DNA from: Rhodoferax sp.
GTDB taxonomy: Bacteria; Pseudomonadota; Gammaproteobacteria; Burkholderiales; Burkholderiaceae_C
DNA: 44,535 nucleotides
Reading direction: 5' to 3'
NCBI GenBank assembly: GCA_013791765.1
Contig: VMTC01000018.1
Span: 1 to 44,535, forward strand
Position numbers and translations under genes: made by a program. A model generated the notes under the pieces. That model was given only the letters and a program-made list of their open reading frames with translations, was not told the origin of the DNA and did no database searches. This document shows positions 36,737 through 44,535 of the stretch, piece by piece; the first letter of the stretch is position 1; each line of letters starts with the position of its first letter.

Positions 36737-36767
36737 TTTAACTGGTAAATTGGTCTTACCAGTTAAA
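36737..36767. promoter_or_regulatory. LldR-type operator upstream of lutA
   Basis: A perfect palindrome TTTAACTGGTAA-N7-TTACCAGTTAAA (12-7-12). Within it, AATTGGTCTTACCAGTT (36748-36764) fits the TTGGTnnnACCAA pattern bound by FadR/GntR regulators such as LldR and PdhR. A second partial site overlaps on the left, giving space for two dimers. Confidence 0.75.
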
Positions 36768-36862
36768 ACAACTGTAAAAAAACAAGCGAAATCGAACAAT
36801 AGGTGTTTACCCTAGTCAACAATCAACTGCATTTACGCGGACCCCGAGGCCCGTCTGCTGTC

Positions 36863-37636
36863 TTAGGCGCTCGCGGGCGCCAGTGTTCCCAAACGGCGCA
36901 TGGCACTGAGGCGGCGCTCCTCTTGCCGGGCGCCATCTTGCATGCTCTGGCGCACGAATTCAATGTGGCTGCGCGCGGCATGCGCGGCATCTTCAGGCCG
37001 GCGTTCACGGATCGCCTGCCAGATCGCGTGGTGTTGTGATTGCAACTGATTCCAGCGCTGTGGCTGCGCATGAAGATGCACCAGGTTGCCGGACACGTGA
37101 CCGTGAATGACCCGCATCAGACTGGCGCTCAGATGCCCGATCAGCACATTGTGCGCGGCCTCTGCAATCACTTGGTGAAAGGCAACGTCCTGGTCAATAC
37201 AGGCTTGCAGGTTATCGTTGGCATAGGTTTTTTCCAGTGCGGCATAGGCAAGGTCCAGGCGCTGAATATCGACATCAAGCGCCCGCTCGGCAGCCAGGTA
37301 GGCGGCCTGACTTTCCAGCATTTGACGAAATTCGAGCAAATCCTGCTGCAACAAGGGGTGGCCATTGAGCATGTCCTGCCAGGGGTCAACAAAGTGTGCT
37401 TCCAGGCGATCGGTCACAAAAGTGCCACTGCCATGGTGCGTGCTCAGCAGCCCTTTGGCCACCAGCTTCTGGATGGCCTCGCGCAGCGAAGGGCGCGATA
37501 CACCCAACTCCAGCGCGAGATCGCGCTCGGAGGGCAAGAGATCACCGGGTTTGAGCGACCCCTCCAATATCCGCTTTTCAAGTTCACCCGCGACGGTGTC
37601 GGCAAGGCGGGTGATGGCAGGGCGGCGTGGCAGCAT
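36863..37636 (-). CDS. lldR: LldR-like FadR/GntR-family lactate-responsive regulator
   Basis: A 257-residue GntR-family regulator of the FadR group. The N-terminal winged helix reads LADTVAGELEKRILEGSLKP, then LLPSERDLALELGVSRPSLR and GLLSTHHGSGTFV. The all-helical FCD domain follows, with the metal/ligand histidines in FHQVIAEAAHN and SQHHAIWQAI. LldR proteins repress lactate genes until L-lactate binds. It is encoded just upstream of lutA on the same strand, with matching operators before itself and before lutA, which supports the specific call over FadR or PdhR. Confidence 0.88.
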   Translation of the reverse strand: MLPRRPAITRLADTVAGELEKRILEGSLKPGDLLPSERDLALELGVSRPSLREAIQKLVAKGLLSTHHGSGTFVTDRLEAHFVDPWQDMLNGHPLLQQDLLEFRQMLESQAAYLAAERALDVDIQRLDLAYAALEKTYANDNLQACIDQDVAFHQVIAEAAHNVLIGHLSASLMRVIHGHVSGNLVHLHAQPQRWNQLQSQHHAIWQAIRERRPEDAAHAARSHIEFVRQSMQDGARQEERRLSAMRRLGTLAPASA

Positions 37637-37646
37637 GAGGGTTTTA

Positions 37647-37663
37647 AATTGGTAAGACCAATT
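37647..37663. promoter_or_regulatory. LldR-type operator in the lldR promoter
   Basis: AATTGGTAAGACCAATT is a perfect 17-base palindrome matching the FadR/LldR operator pattern and resembling the site before lutA. It lies 11 bases before the lldR ATG, and a TACAAT box on the minus strand (37666-37661) overlaps its edge, so bound LldR should repress its own gene. Confidence 0.78.
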
Positions 37664-37690
37664 GTATGATAGCGCCCTGCGGCGTGCGGA

Positions 37691-38608
37691 TCAAGCCATC
37701 AGACGCGTCAACGCTTCCTGATACTTGGCCGCCGTTTTTGCGATCACCTCATCGGGCACGCGCGGCGCCGGCGGGGTTTTATTCCAGGGCTGTCCGTTGA
37801 CTTGCACCTGCTCCAGCCAGTCACGCACAAATTGCTTGTCAAAGCTGGGCGGGTTGATGCCTTCCTGGTAGCTTTCTGCCGGCCAAAAGCGCGACGAATC
37901 GGGTGTCAGCACCTCGTCCATCAGCGTGAGGGTGCCCTGCGCATCCAGGCCAAACTCGAACTTGGTGTCAGCAATGATGATGCCCTTGGCGAGCGCGATT
38001 TCCGACGCCGCCTGGTAGATGGCCAGGCTGATGTCGCGCACCCGGGTGGCCAGGTCCAGGCCAATCAATTGGACCGTCTGCTCGAAGGTGATGTTCTCGT
38101 CATGGTCGCCCGCTGGCGCCTTGGCCGCCGGGGTGTAGATCGGCTCGGGCAGTTTGGATGCATTCTTCAGGCCCGCTGGCAGCTTGACGCCGCAGACGGC
38201 GCCGTTGTGCTGGTACTCCTTCCAGCCGCTGCCGGCCAGATAGCCACGCACCACCGCCTCGATGGGCAAAGGCTTCAAGCGTTTGACCAGCATCGAGCGG
38301 CCCACCACCTGCGGCACTTCGGCCGGCGTCACCACGCTCTCGGGCGCGTCGCCCGTCAGGTGAATCGGGCACAAGTTCAGCCCCTTGGGGCCAAGCTGGT
38401 CAAACCAGAACAGCGCCATTTGTGTGAGCAGCGCACCCTTGCCGGGAATGGGTTCGCCCATGATCACGTCAAAGGCGCTCAGGCGGTCAGAGGCCACCAT
38501 CAGGATGCGGTCATCGCCGACGGCATAGTTGTCGCGCACCTTGCCACGCGCCAGCAAAGGCAAAGAGGTCAGCATGGAGGTGTGAAGGGCGGGTTGTGGC
38601 GTAGTCAT
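37691..38608 (-). CDS. purC: PurC SAICAR synthase
   Basis: PurC joins aspartate to carboxyaminoimidazole ribonucleotide (the PurE product) with ATP. The 305-residue protein is of the longer type: [69 protein letters not shown] and [14 protein letters not shown] are all family signatures. The ATG at 38608 ([11 protein letters not shown]) is chosen; the frame open to 38647 adds unconserved residues. It is downstream of fba, a usual Burkholderiales arrangement, but purE does not follow directly. Confidence 0.95.
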   Translation of the reverse strand: MTTPQPALHTSMLTSLPLLARGKVRDNYAVGDDRILMVASDRLSAFDVIMGEPIPGKGALLTQMALFWFDQLGPKGLNLCPIHLTGDAPESVVTPAEVPQVVGRSMLVKRLKPLPIEAVVRGYLAGSGWKEYQHNGAVCGVKLPAGLKNASKLPEPIYTPAAKAPAGDHDENITFEQTVQLIGLDLATRVRDISLAIYQAASEIALAKGIIIADTKFEFGLDAQGTLTLMDEVLTPDSSRFWPAESYQEGINPPSFDKQFVRDWLEQVQVNGQPWNKTPPAPRVPDEVIAKTAAKYQEALTRLMA

Positions 38609-38796
38609 GGTGGTCGGGGCAAGTCGTGGTGATTCCAGGAGCCTCAATTTTAGCGAACCCGCTCACCGGCCCTCAGCGCGGCTGTCCTTGCAAATGTCGA
38701 GTGGCATGGTTCAAGTCGGTGCGGCCGCAAGAACCCAGGTGCGCTTTGGCTTCAAGGTCGTGGCCAGCTTGCCTTGTCGCCACCGTAGTAACTCTG

Positions 38797-38840
38797 TTTT
38801 TTATAGCTACATACACAGCAATGACGTGGGCCAGAGCTCA
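38797..38840 (+). repeat. Degenerate dispersed repeat, copy 6, between purC and fba
   Basis: TTTTTTATAGCTACATACAC followed by GGGCCAGAGCTC. The ATAGCT and GGGCYAGAG landmarks and their spacing match copies 1 and 7, though the interior is degenerate. It lies in the 289-base fba-purC gap, next to the fba terminator; nothing else is seen in that gap. Confidence 0.45.
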
Positions 38841-38848
38841 GTTCATAC

Positions 38849-38876
38849 AAAAAAGCCACCCGAAGGTGGCCTTTTT
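38849..38876 (-). terminator. Terminator after fba
   Basis: On the minus strand the stem GCCACC-TTCG-GGTGGC is followed by TTTTTT. It lies 22 bases past the fba stop. The opposite strand also has a T-run after the stem, so it may work both ways. Confidence 0.88.
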
Positions 38877-38897
38877 CACCCAGACAACTGGACGTGC

Positions 38898-39962
38898 TTA
38901 CTTCACGACTTGCGCCAGTTCACCGCGTGCATATTGCCCGGCCACCACGCTCAGTGAATGACCCTTGATCTTGGCGCCCTGGCCTTCGCAACCGAACTCC
39001 AGGTAACGCTGTTTGCACAGGGCCTTGGCGGCCTCGCGTGCGGGCTTGAGCCAATCACGGGCATCAAATTTTTCGGGATTTTCAAACATGAACTTGCGCA
39101 CGGCGGCAGTCATGGCCAGGCGGATGTCGGTGTCGATGTTGATCTTGCGCACGCCGTACTTGATGGCTTTTTGAATCTCTTCAACCGGCACACCGTAGGT
39201 CTCACGCATCTTTCCGCCAAACTGGTTGATGAGGGCCAGCGATTCTTGCGGCACGCTGCTGGAGCCGTGCATAACCAGATGGGTGTTGGGAATGCGCTTG
39301 TTGATCGCCATGACACGGTCAATTGCCAGAATATCGCCGGTGGGCTTGCGCGTGAACTTGTAGGCGCCGTGGCTGGTGCCAATGGCAATGGCAAGCGCGT
39401 CGAGCTGCGTGCGCTTGACGAATTCGGCCGCCTGCTCGGGGTCGGTGAGCATCTGCTCGCGCGTCATGGTGGCCTCGGTGCCGTGGCCGTCTTCCTTGTC
39501 GCCTTTCATGGTTTCCAGCGAACCCAGACAGCCTAGCTCACCCTCGACGGTGACGCCCACGGCGTGCGCCATGTCCACCACCTTGCGCGTGACTTCCACG
39601 TTGTAGTCAAAGCTGGCAATGGTCTTGCCGTCCGCCATCAAGGAACCGTCCATCATGACCGAGCTGAAGCCCAGGTTGATCGCGCCCTGGCAGATTTCCG
39701 GGCTTTGGCCGTGGTCCTGGTGCATCACCAGCGGAATATGCGGGTAGGCTTCAATCGCCGCCAGGATCAGGTGCTTGATGAAGGCCTCGCCGGCGTATTT
39801 GCGAGCGCCAGCGCTGGCTTGCAGGATCACCGGCGCGCCGACCTCATCGGCGGCCGACATGACGGCCTGCACCTGCTCCAGGTTGTTGACGTTGAAAGCC
39901 GGGATGCCGTAGCCGTTAACCGCCGCGTGGTCGAGCAGTTCGCGCATTGAAACAAGTGCCAT
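38898..39962 (-). CDS. fba: Class II fructose-1,6-bisphosphate aldolase
   Basis: Cleaves or forms fructose-1,6-bisphosphate in glycolysis and gluconeogenesis, using a zinc ion. The 354-residue enzyme (CbbA-like class II subtype) starts [20 protein letters not shown] and shows the zinc-site histidine in [33 protein letters not shown] and VMHGSSSVP, with [12 protein letters not shown] near the end. GAAGGA precedes the ATG at 39962, so the frame to 40004 is not needed. Between pyk upstream and purC downstream, a conserved Burkholderiales order. Confidence 0.96.
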   Translation of the reverse strand: MALVSMRELLDHAAVNGYGIPAFNVNNLEQVQAVMSAADEVGAPVILQASAGARKYAGEAFIKHLILAAIEAYPHIPLVMHQDHGQSPEICQGAINLGFSSVMMDGSLMADGKTIASFDYNVEVTRKVVDMAHAVGVTVEGELGCLGSLETMKGDKEDGHGTEATMTREQMLTDPEQAAEFVKRTQLDALAIAIGTSHGAYKFTRKPTGDILAIDRVMAINKRIPNTHLVMHGSSSVPQESLALINQFGGKMRETYGVPVEEIQKAIKYGVRKINIDTDIRLAMTAAVRKFMFENPEKFDARDWLKPAREAAKALCKQRYLEFGCEGQGAKIKGHSLSVVAGQYARGELAQVVK

Positions 39963-40115
39963 GGTGTGTCCTTCAAGAGTTGGTAACTGATTAGTAACTG
40001 GCATTGATTTTAGCGGCGCCCTTGAAATGCAGGCCAGCTTCTTGGCCAGATTCCCTTAAGCTGGTGTTAATCAGCGCAGATGACAATCATACTTTCGACA
40101 CACGACCTGATCACC

Positions 40116-40469
40116 ATGAAACTCTCAATCACAGCGCTCTTTGCCTTGCTCATCCTGCTGCCTGGCCTGGCTTTGGCGCAGGACCACGCGCCCGTGAAAG
40201 CACCCGTCAAAGCCCTTGCATCCCCAGCGCCCATGGGCTTCAGCCGCGAAAAGGCGACTGACATTTGCACCACCGCGCCGCGCAGCGAGTGGCTCAGCCA
40301 GGACGAGATGAAGCTGTTGGCGCAGCACCGCGGCTACCGCATCAAGACCTTCAAGCTGGCCAAAGGCGGTTGCTACGAAATCTATGGTTTTGACCGCGAA
40401 GGCCGCATTGTGGAGGCCTACTTCAACCCAGTGACTTCCCGGCTCGTGCGCCAGAACATCGCGCATTGA
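40116..40469 (+). CDS. Secreted PepSY-like protein
   Basis: A 117-residue exported protein: signal peptide LSITALFALLILLPGLALAQ, then a short proline/alanine linker and a small globular domain with EWLSQDEMKLLAQHRGYRIK, LAKGGCYEIYGFDREGRIVEAYFNP and SRLVRQN. The last part matches the PepSY_2 pattern (xxYEVxxxDxxGxxxExxxDP). Such domains may inhibit proteases or act as small periplasmic modulators. Two cysteines (DICTTAP and GGCYEI) could form a disulfide. It is alone on the plus strand between fba and pyk. The start is the ATG at 40116 that opens the signal peptide. Confidence 0.72.
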   Translation: MKLSITALFALLILLPGLALAQDHAPVKAPVKALASPAPMGFSREKATDICTTAPRSEWLSQDEMKLLAQHRGYRIKTFKLAKGGCYEIYGFDREGRIVEAYFNPVTSRLVRQNIAH

Positions 40470-40496
40470 TACGGCACACGCGGCCGGGCAGGCCCA

Positions 40497-41927
40497 CTAG
40501 CTGACCCGGCAGATCTTGAGCATATTGGTTCCCCCAGGCGAGCCCATCGGCTCCCCGCAAGTGATGGCATAAATATCGCCGGTCTGGACAATGCCACGTA
40601 TCTTGAGATAATTTTCAGCCTCGCTCAGCGCGGTGTCCCGGTCAGCACTGGTGTCAATGAACAAGGGCCGCACATTGCGGTACAGCGTCATCCTGCGCTG
40701 CGTCACCACTTTCGAAGTGAGCGCGTAGATCGGCACCTGAATCAGGTGGCGACTCATCCACAGCGCGGTGGAGCCGCTGTCGGTCATGGCCACAATCGCC
40801 TTGGCGCCCAGGTGATGCGCGGTAAACAAGGCGCCCATGGCAATCGACTGGTCGATGCGCTTGAAGGTCTTGCCGGTGAAGTCTGCTTCGAGCCTGAAGT
40901 CTTCGCCGCCTTCGGCCGCATGGCAAATCTTGGCCATCTCGATGACGGTCTCCAAGGGGTATTTGCCCGCTGCCGTCTCGGCTGACAACATGACAGCGTC
41001 GGTGCCGTCCAGCACTGCATTGGCCACGTCGCTCACTTCGGCACGAGTTGGAACCGGGTTGGTGATCATTGACTCCATCATCTGGGTGGCGGTAATCACC
41101 ACCTTGTCGTGCTCGCGGGCGAGCTTGATCATGCGTTTTTGCAGCGCTGGCACCACCGCATTGCCAACTTCTACCGCGAGGTCGCCGCGCGCCACCATGA
41201 TGCCGTCGCTGGCGAGCAATATTTCTTCCAATTTTGGGATGGCTTCTGCACGCTCGATCTTGGCAATCAAGCCGGGGCGGTGACCATCTTCGGAGGCCAC
41301 GTTGCACAACTGGCGCGCCATCTCCATGTCGGTCGCGTTCTTAGGGAAGCTGACCGCCACGTAATCGGCATGAAAACTCATCGCCGTGCGGATGTCGTCC
41401 ATGTCCTTGGCAGTGAGTGCGGGCGCGCTCAAGCCACCACCTTGCTTGTTGATGCCTTTGTTGTTGCTCAACTCGCCACCGAGCTTGACGGTGGTGTGAA
41501 TCGCCGCGCCTTTGACGGCATCGACCGTGATGACGATCAGACCATCGTTGAGCAACAGCACATCGCCTGCCTTGACCTCATTGGGCAAAGACTTGTAGTC
41601 CAGTCCAACAGCGTCAATGTCGCCTAACTCGGTGCGCGCTGCATCGAGCACGAACTGCTGGCCCGGCATTAGAAACACCTTGCCGTCGGCAAACTTGCCC
41701 ACGCGAATTTTCGGCCCCTGCAAGTCGGCCATGATGCCGATCTCGCGTCCGGCACGCTTGGCCGCTTCACGCACCAGGCGTGCCCGGTCAATGTGGTCCT
41801 GCGCCGTGCCATGGCTGAAGTTCAGGCGCACCACGTTGACACCGGCGCGAATCATTTGCTCCAGCATCGCGGGGTCGCTGGAGGCAGGACCAAGAGTGGC
41901 AACAATTTTGGTGGCACGACGCGGCAT
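40497..41927 (-). CDS. pyk: Pyruvate kinase
   Basis: Converts phosphoenolpyruvate and ADP to pyruvate and ATP. The 476-residue protein has RRATKIVATLGPASSDP at the start, VVRLNFSHGTAQDH, IMADLQGPKIRVGKF, GLIAKIERAEAIPKLEEIL with the catalytic lysine, GIMVARGDLAVEVG and TQMMESMITNPVPTRAEVSDVANAV, the full set of substrate and metal sites. The C-terminal domain is complete, ending MGSPGGTNMLKICRVS. Identification is secure. Confidence 0.97.
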   Translation of the reverse strand: MPRRATKIVATLGPASSDPAMLEQMIRAGVNVVRLNFSHGTAQDHIDRARLVREAAKRAGREIGIMADLQGPKIRVGKFADGKVFLMPGQQFVLDAARTELGDIDAVGLDYKSLPNEVKAGDVLLLNDGLIVITVDAVKGAAIHTTVKLGGELSNNKGINKQGGGLSAPALTAKDMDDIRTAMSFHADYVAVSFPKNATDMEMARQLCNVASEDGHRPGLIAKIERAEAIPKLEEILLASDGIMVARGDLAVEVGNAVVPALQKRMIKLAREHDKVVITATQMMESMITNPVPTRAEVSDVANAVLDGTDAVMLSAETAAGKYPLETVIEMAKICHAAEGGEDFRLEADFTGKTFKRIDQSIAMGALFTAHHLGAKAIVAMTDSGSTALWMSRHLIQVPIYALTSKVVTQRRMTLYRNVRPLFIDTSADRDTALSEAENYLKIRGIVQTGDIYAITCGEPMGSPGGTNMLKICRVS

Positions 41928-42037
41928 GAAACGGTCTCCTTGTAATTAATTTTTTATTTTTACACGGAAACGGTTACATGCCGGAAACGAACTGCACACG
42001 GTCGGTGCAGCCCCGGCCGGAAAACCGGGCCGAAAAA

Positions 42038-42694
42038 TCAATAACGACTGGCGGAGCGCTCGGCCAGGTAAATCTCGATGCGACGGTTCTGGGCGCGGCC
42101 GCGCTCGCTGTTGTTGTCGGCAATAGGCTCATAGGAGCCGCGGCCATCGATCTGGATGCGCCGGCCGTCCACCCCACGGGCGACCAAGTAGTCGCGCGCG
42201 CTGGCAGCGCGGTTAACTGACAGCGGGTTGTTGATGCCGTCCGAACCGGTGCTGTCGGTGTGACCGATGATGCGGATTTCGGTGTTGGGCTGGTTGCCCA
42301 AGCCCTGGGCAAACTGATCCAGGATCGGGCGCATATTGGGCTTGATGTCAAAGCGGTTGACGTCGAAGGAAATGTCGCTCGGAATATTGAGCTTGAGCTG
42401 GTTGTCAGAGGTCTGCATGACGTCAACGCCCGTGCCGACCGTGGCGCGTTCCATATCCGCCTTCTTCTTGGCCATCTGCGTCGACCAGATGTAACCACCC
42501 AATGCACCCACGCCAGCACCGATCGCAGTTGACTGGCGGTTGTCGCCAATGGCGGCACCGGCCAAGGCGCCAACACCCGCCCCGATGGCGGAGCTGCGCT
42601 GGGCATCGCTCATGTTGGCGCAGCCACTGGCGAGCACGGCAACGGCGCCCACGCTCAGAATAAAGGCACGCGTCTTTGTATTGATAGTTTTCAT
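42038..42694 (-). CDS. OmpA-family (YiaD-like) outer-membrane lipoprotein
   Basis: A 218-residue lipoprotein: signal peptide with lipobox LASGC, then a glycine-zipper membrane segment (SAIGAGVGALAGAAIG and STAIGAGVGALGGYI), a linker and a C-terminal OmpA peptidoglycan-binding domain. The latter shows ISFDVNRFDIKPNMRPILDQ, IRIIGHTDSTGSDGIN, LSVNRAASARDYLVARGVD and QNRRIEIYL, with the aspartate and arginine that hold diaminopimelate. It should tether the outer membrane to the wall. The ATG at 42694 opens the signal peptide; the frame to 42766 is longer than needed. Confidence 0.92.
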   Translation of the reverse strand: MKTINTKTRAFILSVGAVAVLASGCANMSDAQRSSAIGAGVGALAGAAIGDNRQSTAIGAGVGALGGYIWSTQMAKKKADMERATVGTGVDVMQTSDNQLKLNIPSDISFDVNRFDIKPNMRPILDQFAQGLGNQPNTEIRIIGHTDSTGSDGINNPLSVNRAASARDYLVARGVDGRRIQIDGRGSYEPIADNNSERGRAQNRRIEIYLAERSASRY

Positions 42695-42854
42695 GTTGGT
42701 TCCAGTTGGGTTGTCGATGTTTGTCTTTATAGCAGCCCTATCGTCGCTTTTTTTGATAAACCGCATGTCCTACAGGGAAAATAGGTGCTGTCTGACCGGG
42801 GCGCAGGTGCTACGCCTGCTGGCGATCCAGTCTGCGCGTCAGCGGATTCGTCAA

Positions 42855-42910
42855 ACGCTATTTATTAGATAGCTGCTTGCGCATATTCCATAAGGGCTAG
42901 AGTCATTAAA
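42855..42910 (+). repeat. Dispersed repeat, copy 7, upstream of hsdM
   Basis: ATAGCTGCTTGCGCATATTC followed by CATAAGGGCTAGAGTCATTA. This is the best-preserved copy; GCTTGCGCATATTCCATAAG and the following GGGCTAG can fold into an imperfect hairpin. It shares ATAGCT and AGGGCTAGAG in the same order as copy 1. It lies in the 325-base region between the OmpA lipoprotein and hsdM. Confidence 0.65.
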
Positions 42911-42979
42911 AGCATGTAATTTATTGACAGGGCATTTTGATGACAGCTTGTCTTTTTGTAAGCCCTGAGGGTTGTGGTC

Positions 42980-43004
42980 CGTGGACCTGTCACCCCGGTC
43001 CACG
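42980..43004. promoter_or_regulatory. Inverted repeat just before the hsdM start
   Basis: CGTGGACC (42980-42987) and GGTCCACG (42997-43004) are perfectly complementary around a 9-base spacer, ending 15 bases before the hsdM ATG. A competing stem GGTCC-GT-GGACC (42976-42987) shares the same left arm. No ribosome site is visible before the ATG. A perfect TTGACA at 42924-42929 has no matching -10 box. The hairpin could be an operator or could control translation. Confidence 0.45.
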
Positions 43005-43019
43005 CCCTACACTCCCCGC

Positions 43020-44535
43020 ATGGCAACCTCCAACCTCTCAAGTTTCATCTGGTCGGTCGCCGACCTGCTGCGTGGCGACTACAAGCAATCCGAATACGGC
43101 AAAGTCATCCTCCCCTTCACCGTGCTGCGCCGCCTGGACTGCGTGCTCGAATCCACCAAAGCCGCCGTACTGGCCGAGAAAACCACCCGCGAAGCCGCAG
43201 GCCTGAACCCCGAACCCTTCCTGCTGCGCAAAGCCGCTCAGTTGTTCTACAACACCTCGCCCCTAGACCTCAAAAAGCTCATGGGCGACCAGGACCACAT
43301 TGGGGAGAACCTGCGCGCCTACCTGCAAGCCTTCTCACCCGCAGTGCGCGACATTTTTGAGAGCTTCGAGTTCCATACCCAGATTGACAAGCTCGCCAAG
43401 TCCGGCCTGCTCTACATGGTCACAGAGAAGTTCGCCAACATCGACCTGCACCCCGATGCCGTCAGCAATGCCGAAATGGGCGCGGCGTTTGAAGAGCTGA
43501 TCCGCAAGTTTGCCGAGCTGTCCAACGAGACTGCGGGCGAGCACTTCACCCCGCGTGAGGTCATCCGCCTGATGGTCAACCTGCTGTTCATCGAAGATGA
43601 CCAGGCGCTGACCAAGCCCGGCGTGGTGCGCAGCCTGTACGACCCCACCGCAGGCACCGGCGGCATGCTCAGCGTGGCGGGTGAACATCTCTCTAGCCTG
43701 AACCCCGATGCCCGCCTGGTGATGTACGGCCAGGAACTCAACCCCGAGTCCTATGCCATCTGCAAGGCCGACATGCTAATCAAGGGCCAGGACATTGCCA
43801 ACATCATTTTTGGCAACACCCTCTCCAACGACGGCCTGAACGGCAAGGTGTTCGACTACAGCCTGTCGAACCCGCCCTTTGGCGTGGAGTGGAAGAAGAT
43901 CGAAGCCACAATTCGCAAAGAGGCCGAGCAAATGGGCTTCAACGGCCGCTTTGGCCCCGGCCTGCCCCGCGTCAGCGACGGTTCACTGCTGTTTTTGCTG
44001 CACCTCATCAGCAAAATGCGCCCCGCAGTCGATGGCGGCAGCCGCTTTGGCATCGTGCTCAACGGCTCGCCCCTGTTCACCGGTGGCGCCGGCAGTGGCG
44101 AGAGCGAGATTCGCCGCTACGTGCTGGAAAGCGACTTGGTCGAAGCCATCATCGGCCTGCCCACCGACATGTTCTACAACACCGGCATCAGCACCTACGT
44201 GTGGATCGTCAGCAACCGCAAACCCGCCAGCCGCAAAGGCAAGCTGCAGCTGATCGACGCCAGCAGCTTCTGGCAAAAGATGCGCAAAAGCCTGGGCTCC
44301 AAGCGCAAGGAACTCAGCCCCGAGCACATTGACGACATCACCCGCCTGTTTGGGAATTTTGAAGAAGCCACGCGTGACGGTTTGCCGATCAGCCGCATCT
44401 TCAACAACGACGAGTTCGGCTACCACACCATCACCGTCGAGCGGCCCGAGCGCGACGCCGCTGGCGCGGTGGTGCTAGGCCTCAAAGGCAAGGCCAAGGG
44501 CAAACCCATGCCAGATGCGAGCCTGCGCGATACAG
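43020..44535 (+). CDS. hsdM: Type I restriction-modification DNA methyltransferase HsdM (3' end outside window)
   Basis: The first 505 residues of a type I N6-adenine methyltransferase subunit; the gene runs off the right edge. The N-terminal HsdM helical domain ([33 protein letters not shown]) is followed by the methylase: [15 protein letters not shown], the AdoMet site [10 protein letters not shown] near residue 208, and the catalytic NPPF near 283, then [13 protein letters not shown]-type and [16 protein letters not shown] stretches. With HsdS it modifies, and with HsdR cuts, specific DNA. The partner genes should lie beyond the window. Start is the ATG at 43020 ([12 protein letters not shown]). 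Confidence 0.94.
   Translation, partial: MATSNLSSFIWSVADLLRGDYKQSEYGKVILPFTVLRRLDCVLESTKAAVLAEKTTREAAGLNPEPFLLRKAAQLFYNTSPLDLKKLMGDQDHIGENLRAYLQAFSPAVRDIFESFEFHTQIDKLAKSGLLYMVTEKFANIDLHPDAVSNAEMGAAFEELIRKFAELSNETAGEHFTPREVIRLMVNLLFIEDDQALTKPGVVRSLYDPTAGTGGMLSVAGEHLSSLNPDARLVMYGQELNPESYAICKADMLIKGQDIANIIFGNTLSNDGLNGKVFDYSLSNPPFGVEWKKIEATIRKEAEQMGFNGRFGPGLPRVSDGSLLFLLHLISKMRPAVDGGSRFGIVLNGSPLFTGGAGSGESEIRRYVLESDLVEAIIGLPTDMFYNTGISTYVWIVSNRKPASRKGKLQLIDASSFWQKMRKSLGSKRKELSPEHIDDITRLFGNFEEATRDGLPISRIFNNDEFGYHTITVERPERDAAGAVVLGLKGKAKGKPMPDASLRDT

Overview
The window reads as chromosomal DNA of a GC-rich betaproteobacterium, most likely a Comamonadaceae member close to Rhodoferax, Polaromonas or Albidiferax. 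The reasons are the gene repertoire (ubiquinone rather than menaquinone synthesis; linked pyk, fba, purC, purE, purK and tsaC) and several copies of a short interspersed repeat that I recall from Comamonadaceae genomes. All family assignments are made by reading the protein sequences; no database was searched. I saw no rRNA, tRNA, CRISPR array, insertion sequence or prophage.

Layout. 1-611: truncated UDP-glucuronate epimerase-like gene; then a PilZ protein. 1365-6276 (minus strand): ubiU-ubiV-ubiT-ubiX-ubiD, an oxygen-independent ubiquinone biosynthesis cluster. 6671-10262 (minus): a DUF3297 protein, a divergent family-4 uracil-DNA glycosylase, rimI, tsaB and a DMT-family permease. 10317-12018 (plus): dacB and a SemiSWEET-like transporter. 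12070-13687 (minus): a HipA/HTH toxin-antitoxin pair with the toxin gene first. 13945-15856 (plus): an SGNH-hydrolase lipoprotein and an OmpW-type porin, then a clear terminator.

15999-22461: a divergent nhaR gene faces an ion/bicarbonate cluster: an internally deleted TerC-like protein, a P2-type ATPase lacking several Ca2+ ligands, a zinc-ribbon protein, SbtA, an SbtB/PII-like protein and an unannotated 55-residue membrane peptide. This is the most unusual part of the window. 22542-25407 (minus): purE-purK-tsaC. 25512-37636: a CnoX-like thioredoxin, a sugar-diacid-sensor/PAS/PAS/GGDEF/EAL protein and a complete lactate locus (lldR-lutA-lutC-lutB-dld-lctP) with two recognisable LldR-type operators. 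This block separates purC from purE, which are neighbours in many Burkholderiales. 37691-41927 (minus): purC, fba and pyk, with a PepSY-like secreted protein on the plus strand. 42038-42694: an OmpA/YiaD-like lipoprotein. 43020-end: start of a type I restriction-modification hsdM gene.

How the genes fit together: the window suggests a facultative anaerobe that makes ubiquinone without oxygen, oxidises both lactate isomers into the quinone pool, links hydroxy-acid sensing to c-di-GMP (inference), and may import bicarbonate under Na+- or pH-responsive control (inference). Laid over this is a family of about 50-80 bp repeats, found between genes and also inside or at the ends of reading frames.
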